Part shown: positions 62,248 to 64,000 of the stretch, one piece after another
Numbering within the stretch: position 1 is the first letter of the stretch
How the letters are laid out: every line of letters begins with the position of its first letter
Assembly: GCF_007644105.1 (NCBI RefSeq)
Contig: NZ_VFAC01000010.1
Span: 1 to 64,000, forward strand
Origin: Elioraea rosea
Lineage (GTDB): Bacteria > Pseudomonadota > Alphaproteobacteria > Acetobacterales > Acetobacteraceae
Direction: 5' to 3'
Length of the DNA stretch: 64,000 nucleotides
Translations under genes and position numbers: made by a program
Notes under the pieces: model-generated
What the model saw: the letters and a program-made list of their open reading frames with translations, nothing else
The model's database searches: none
What the model was told of the DNA's origin: nothing

Positions 62248-63267
62248 TCACCCCGCGCCGAACACGCCTGCGAGGAAGCGGCCGAGATCGGCGTTGCTGC
62301 GGGCGCGGACCGCCGGGTCGGCGTTGATCAGGTACGGCTTGTTCTCGACGCAGAGGCCCAGGATCATCATCCGCGACAGCCGGCCCGACATCTCGAGCCC
62401 GCTGTTGAGGTCACGCACCGCGCCGTCTCGCGCGAGCTGGATGTTGCAGCCATTGAGCAGCCGCCCGATCCGCCGCGGGCCCCAGCCGCCGTCCCACTGG
62501 TGCGCCGCGCCTTCGTAGGCGATGACCTCCACGCGGCTGCCGCCCTCGCGGAACGTCCGCGCGGTCTCGTTGCAGCGCGCGGGGTCGATCAACTCGTCAT
62601 CCGTGCCATAGAGCATGAGGAGCGGCGCGCCGGTGGTGCGCGGATCCTCGAAGCGGGCGATGCAGGGGCCGTAGAAGGCGGCATGCGCGGCGAAACGCTC
62701 GCCGTTCGGAGCGAAGGCGCGGGCGGCGTTCTCGTTGAGCGCGTACATCGTCGCCATCGCACCATAGCTGAAGCCGATCAGGGCAATGCGCTTCGGGTCC
62801 GCCTCGCCGCGTTCGACGAGCCAGCGGAAGCCGGCATAGGCATCGGCCAGCATCATACTCTCGGTGATGTTCAGCAGCCGCTCGGTGAAGGACGTGCCGC
62901 GGTCACGGCGCGCGGCGAAGGCATCGACCACGAGCGCAGTGATTCCCATCGCCGCGAACTGCCGGCCATAGGTGCGTTCGCGCGCCCACAGCACGCCGCC
63001 CGATCCGTGAAGGAGGATGACGGCCGGCGGCGGTGGGGCGCCAGCGGCGCGGCGGGCCGGAAAGAGCGTGCCGGTCGCCTCCGTCTCGGGGGCGCTTTTC
63101 CAGAGTGCTTCCTGCGGGGTGAACGGGCTCGTGCTCGGCCACGTCACCTCCCTTCCCTCCGGCAGCCCATCGCCGTTCGGCCAGGCGCGGTTCAGCGCGC
63201 CGAGATCCGCCGCCTGCGCGGCCGTGGCTGCGACCATCATCGCGAGCGCGGCAAATGCCCTCAGCAT
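62248..63267 (-). CDS. Secreted dienelactone hydrolase-family protein
   Basis: A 339-residue alpha/beta hydrolase with signal peptide (LRAFAALAMMVAATAAQA). The oxyanion turn is LLHGSGGVLWARE, the nucleophile elbow GFSYGAMATM has Ser where true dienelactone hydrolases have Cys, the acid is in YGTDDELIDPARC and the base in EGAAHQWDG. A periplasmic esterase is likely; substrate unknown. It converges on the WYL-regulator gene with a 9-base gap. Confidence 0.87.
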   Translation of the reverse strand: MLRAFAALAMMVAATAAQAADLGALNRAWPNGDGLPEGREVTWPSTSPFTPQEALWKSAPETEATGTLFPARRAAGAPPPPAVILLHGSGGVLWARERTYGRQFAAMGITALVVDAFAARRDRGTSFTERLLNITESMMLADAYAGFRWLVERGEADPKRIALIGFSYGAMATMYALNENAARAFAPNGERFAAHAAFYGPCIARFEDPRTTGAPLLMLYGTDDELIDPARCNETARTFREGGSRVEVIAYEGAAHQWDGGWGPRRIGRLLNGCNIQLARDGAVRDLNSGLEMSGRLSRMMILGLCVENKPYLINADPAVRARSNADLGRFLAGVFGAG

Positions 63268-63383
63268 CGATCCCTCTCCCTGAAACGGCTCGCCGAAGCC
63301 GGGGCGGCGCCTCCCCTCGGCGCTTGCGCCCGGGCGCAGTGCGAGCGATGAACGTGGCGATCATAGCGGGGGAGGCAACGCCG

Positions 63384-64000
63384 ATGCGGGTGACGATCAC
63401 GGGAGGAGCGGGGTTCCTCGGCCGCAAGGTCGCCGGGCGCCTCGCAACCATGGGCAAGCTCGGCAAGCGCGACATCACCGCGATGACGCTGTTCGACGTG
63501 GCTGAGCCGAAGCCCCCCGCCGGCGCCGCCTTCCCCGTCGCCTGCCTGACCGGGGATATCGCCGACCCTGCCGATGCCGCGCGCCTCGTCGATGCCGGAA
63601 CCGGTGTGGTCATCCATCTCGCCGCCGTGGTCTCGGCCCAGGCTGAGGCGGATTTCGACCTCGGCTGGCACGTGAACCTCGACGGCACCCGCACCCTGCT
63701 CGAGGCCTGCCGTGCCTCGGGCGCGAAGCCCCGTGTCGTGTTCACCTCCTCGGTCGCGACCTTCTCCGGCGGGCAGGAGGCGGTGATCGACGAGGCGACG
63801 CGGCCGGTTCCGGGCAACAGCTACGGGGCGCAGAAGGCTGCCGGAGAGCTTCTGATCCACGACTATTCGCGCAAGGGCTATATCGACGGGGTCTCGCTCC
63901 GCCTGCCCACGGTGGTGGTGCGGCCGGGGCGGCCGAACCGGGCGGCGAGCAGCTTCGCGAGCTCGATCCTGCGCGAGCCCTTCCTCGGCGAGGAGGCGTT
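63384..64000 (+). CDS. denD: D-erythronate dehydrogenase (3' truncated by the window edge)
   Basis: An NAD-dependent epimerase/dehydratase-type protein open to the window end. RVTITGGAGFLGRKVA is the cofactor loop, SYGAQKAAGELLIHDYSRKGY supplies the YxxxK pair and matches DenD closely, and the following SLRLPTVVVRPGRPNRAASSF is diagnostic of D-erythronate dehydrogenase. It oxidises D-erythronate to 2-oxo-tetronate in four-carbon sugar-acid catabolism. ATG 63384 is preferred (GGGGGAGG 8-10 bases upstream) over the in-frame ATG at 63348. The rest of the pathway may follow beyond the window. Confidence 0.88.
   Translation, partial: MRVTITGGAGFLGRKVAGRLATMGKLGKRDITAMTLFDVAEPKPPAGAAFPVACLTGDIADPADAARLVDAGTGVVIHLAAVVSAQAEADFDLGWHVNLDGTRTLLEACRASGAKPRVVFTSSVATFSGGQEAVIDEATRPVPGNSYGAQKAAGELLIHDYSRKGYIDGVSLRLPTVVVRPGRPNRAASSFASSILREPFLGEEA

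Overview
The window is very GC-rich (roughly 70%), almost fully coding, and shows no rRNA, tRNA, insertion sequence, integrase, phage gene or CRISPR array. Codon use is strongly G/C at third positions, so long open frames appear on the antisense strand of nearly every gene. Gene content points to a free-living alphaproteobacterium, most likely an Acetobacteraceae/Rhodospirillales relative (for example Roseomonas- or Elioraea-like). The signs are a DUF3141 hydrolase, TRAP and Bug-type solute receptors, several Dpp/Liv ABC systems, an NdvA-type glucan exporter, and many short-chain dehydrogenases and M20/M81 peptidases. The taxonomic call is inference, because no marker gene is present.

Layout. 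1-9.5 kb: a truncated OmpA/MotB-type envelope protein, upp, a DUF3141 hydrolase, a 2-hydroxyacid dehydrogenase, the alpha-E/circularly permuted ATP-grasp pair, a small secreted protein and an OmpA porin. 10-16.7 kb: a GNAT, the two last steps of galactonate catabolism (dgoA, dgoK), a secreted cyclase-family hydrolase, a GNAT-MFS pair, and a secreted vanadium-haloperoxidase-like enzyme divergent from an AraC-TolB-TPR fusion regulator. 18.3-25.6 kb: an M20 carboxypeptidase, CYTH protein, racemase-like protein, MFS, M81 peptidase and glucan ABC exporter. 25.6-32.1 kb: a tightly overlapped minus-strand operon (creatininase family, ketopantoate reductase family, SDR, M20 dipeptidase) divergent from a peptide-type ABC receptor and a DMT exporter. 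32.1-37 kb: a 906-residue RTX protein divergent from an MCP with a C-terminal PilZ domain. 37-44.3 kb: a Dpp-type permease/ATPase cluster without its own receptor, a lactate permease family protein and a complete TRAP transporter (dctPQM). 44.3-51.1 kb: an orphan ABC ATPase overlapping a photolyase with unusual domain order, an esterase, a DMT transporter, a divergent EAL protein, an SDR and a quinone oxidoreductase. 51.2-56.6 kb: a branched-chain amino-acid-type ABC operon with a fused permease-ATPase and a trailing SDR. 56.8-64 kb: a Bug receptor with diaminopropionate ammonia-lyase, a tandem AAA ATPase followed by a WYL-type regulator, a dienelactone-hydrolase-like protein and a truncated D-erythronate dehydrogenase.

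The overall picture is a chromosomal region rich in uptake systems and small catabolic operons for organic acids, peptides, amides and sugar acids. No classical defence island or mobile element is visible. The best candidates for undescribed biology are the AAA ATPase/WYL-like pair (59.1-62.2 kb), the AraC-TolB-TPR regulator facing the haloperoxidase (15.3-18.3 kb), the photolyase with its antenna-like domain at the C terminus (45.4-46.6 kb), and the four-gene amidohydrolase/reductase operon (25.6-29.5 kb). All functions were assigned by reading motifs; no database search was run.
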